Below, in pieces: positions 7,019-7,255 of a stretch of 7,255 bases of DNA. Both the position numbers and the translations under genes were made by a program. Numbering within the stretch: the stretch's first letter is position 1; each line of letters starts with the position of its first letter. The notes below the pieces were generated by a model, which saw only the letters and a list, made by a program, of their open reading frames with translations, was not told the DNA's origin and made no database searches. Source of the stretch: Bacteroidota bacterium (lineage in GTDB: Bacteria > Bacteroidota > Ignavibacteria > Ignavibacteriales > Ignavibacteriaceae); contig JAEXTR010000117.1 in the NCBI GenBank assembly GCA_023406915.1, positions 1 to 7,255 of the forward strand, written 5' to 3'.

Positions 7019-7255
7019 ATGAGTAAGCTGCTTATTATCGACGATCAGCCAGAGAACGTCAACCTCCTCAGTATCATTCTGAAGCGAGAAGGCTTTGACA
7101 CTATCTCAGCGTATGATGGTAAGGCTGGACTTGAATTGGCGTTCACCCATTCCCCTGATCTTGTGTTACTGGATGTGATGATGCCGGGTATCACTGGTCT
7201 TGAAGTTTGCCAGATTCTCACCTCTGATCCCCGCACTATGTACATGCCTGTGATC
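7019..7255 (+). CDS. Response regulator receiver protein, N-terminal part only
   Basis: An open frame runs from ATG at 7019 to the right edge without a stop, giving 79 residues of a canonical CheY-like receiver. It begins MSKLLIIDDQPENVNLL, with the acidic pair D8/D9. The phosphoacceptor is D52 in DLVLLDVMMPG, and the fragment stops before the conserved Thr and Lys. Nothing downstream is visible, so it could be a stand-alone receiver or carry an output domain such as GGDEF, a phosphatase or a DNA-binding domain. It lies 33 bases after the kinase stop, in the same frame, with no terminator between them, so co-transcription and cognate phosphotransfer are likely. No clear Shine-Dalgarno sequence precedes the ATG; the gap is AT-rich. 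The start is supported by the typical receiver N-terminus. Confidence 0.92.
   Translation, partial: MSKLLIIDDQPENVNLLSIILKREGFDTISAYDGKAGLELAFTHSPDLVLLDVMMPGITGLEVCQILTSDPRTMYMPVI

Noticed and set aside
1..7255. CRISPR array, transposon ends, tRNA or phage-related genes
   Set aside because: No regularly spaced repeats, transposase motifs, terminal inverted repeats or tRNA-like cloverleaf were found by eye; the genes look like housekeeping and signalling genes with uniform composition.

Overview
The window is a compact stretch of bacterial chromosome holding seven protein-coding genes, two of them cut by the window edges. There is no sign of RNA genes, insertion sequences or CRISPR. Moderate GC content, several genes with weak or no Shine-Dalgarno sequence, and the gene set point to the Bacteroidota/Chlorobi/Ignavibacteria side of bacterial diversity. 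That set includes a DUF2520 Rossmann protein, a PIN-PhoH ATPase, a prohibitin-like SPFH protein and a large soluble multi-PAS kinase with a G2-box region of the GEKGSGLGL type. The placement is an inference from protein flavour only.

Region 1 (1-2800, + strand) looks like one transcription unit. It starts with the C-terminal end of an AMMECR1-type protein (AmmeMemoRadiSam protein A), whose last 14 bases overlap the start of a MEMO-type protein (AmmeMemoRadiSam protein B). The MEMO stop in turn overlaps the start of a DUF2520 Rossmann protein (ATGA). After a 27-base gap comes a membrane-anchored SPFH/prohibitin protein, and the unit closes with a strong intrinsic terminator at 2767-2800. The third member of the AmmeMemoRadiSam trio, a radical SAM protein, is not in the window; if present in this locus it should lie upstream.

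Region 2 (2803-4143, - strand) is a full-length PIN-PhoH (PhoH2-like) ATPase/ribonuclease gene converging on that terminator.

Region 3 (4144-4393) is a 250-base divergent intergenic region with an AT-rich candidate promoter for the rightward gene and a perfect 7-base inverted repeat lying on its -10 element.

Region 4 (4394-7255, + strand) is a signalling pair. The first gene is an 863-residue soluble sensor kinase: four PAS-like domains, an intact HisKA/HATPase core, and a C-terminal receiver-like domain that has lost its phosphoacceptor aspartate. It is followed 33 bases later, in the same frame, by the start of a canonical receiver protein. The likely logic is that the kinase senses a cytoplasmic signal and phosphorylates the separate downstream receiver, while its own degenerate receiver acts as a docking or regulatory module.

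Nothing here proves a wholly new system. The two most useful observations are the AmmeMemoRadiSam A-B-DUF2520 coupling and the pseudo-receiver kinase placed next to an intact receiver.
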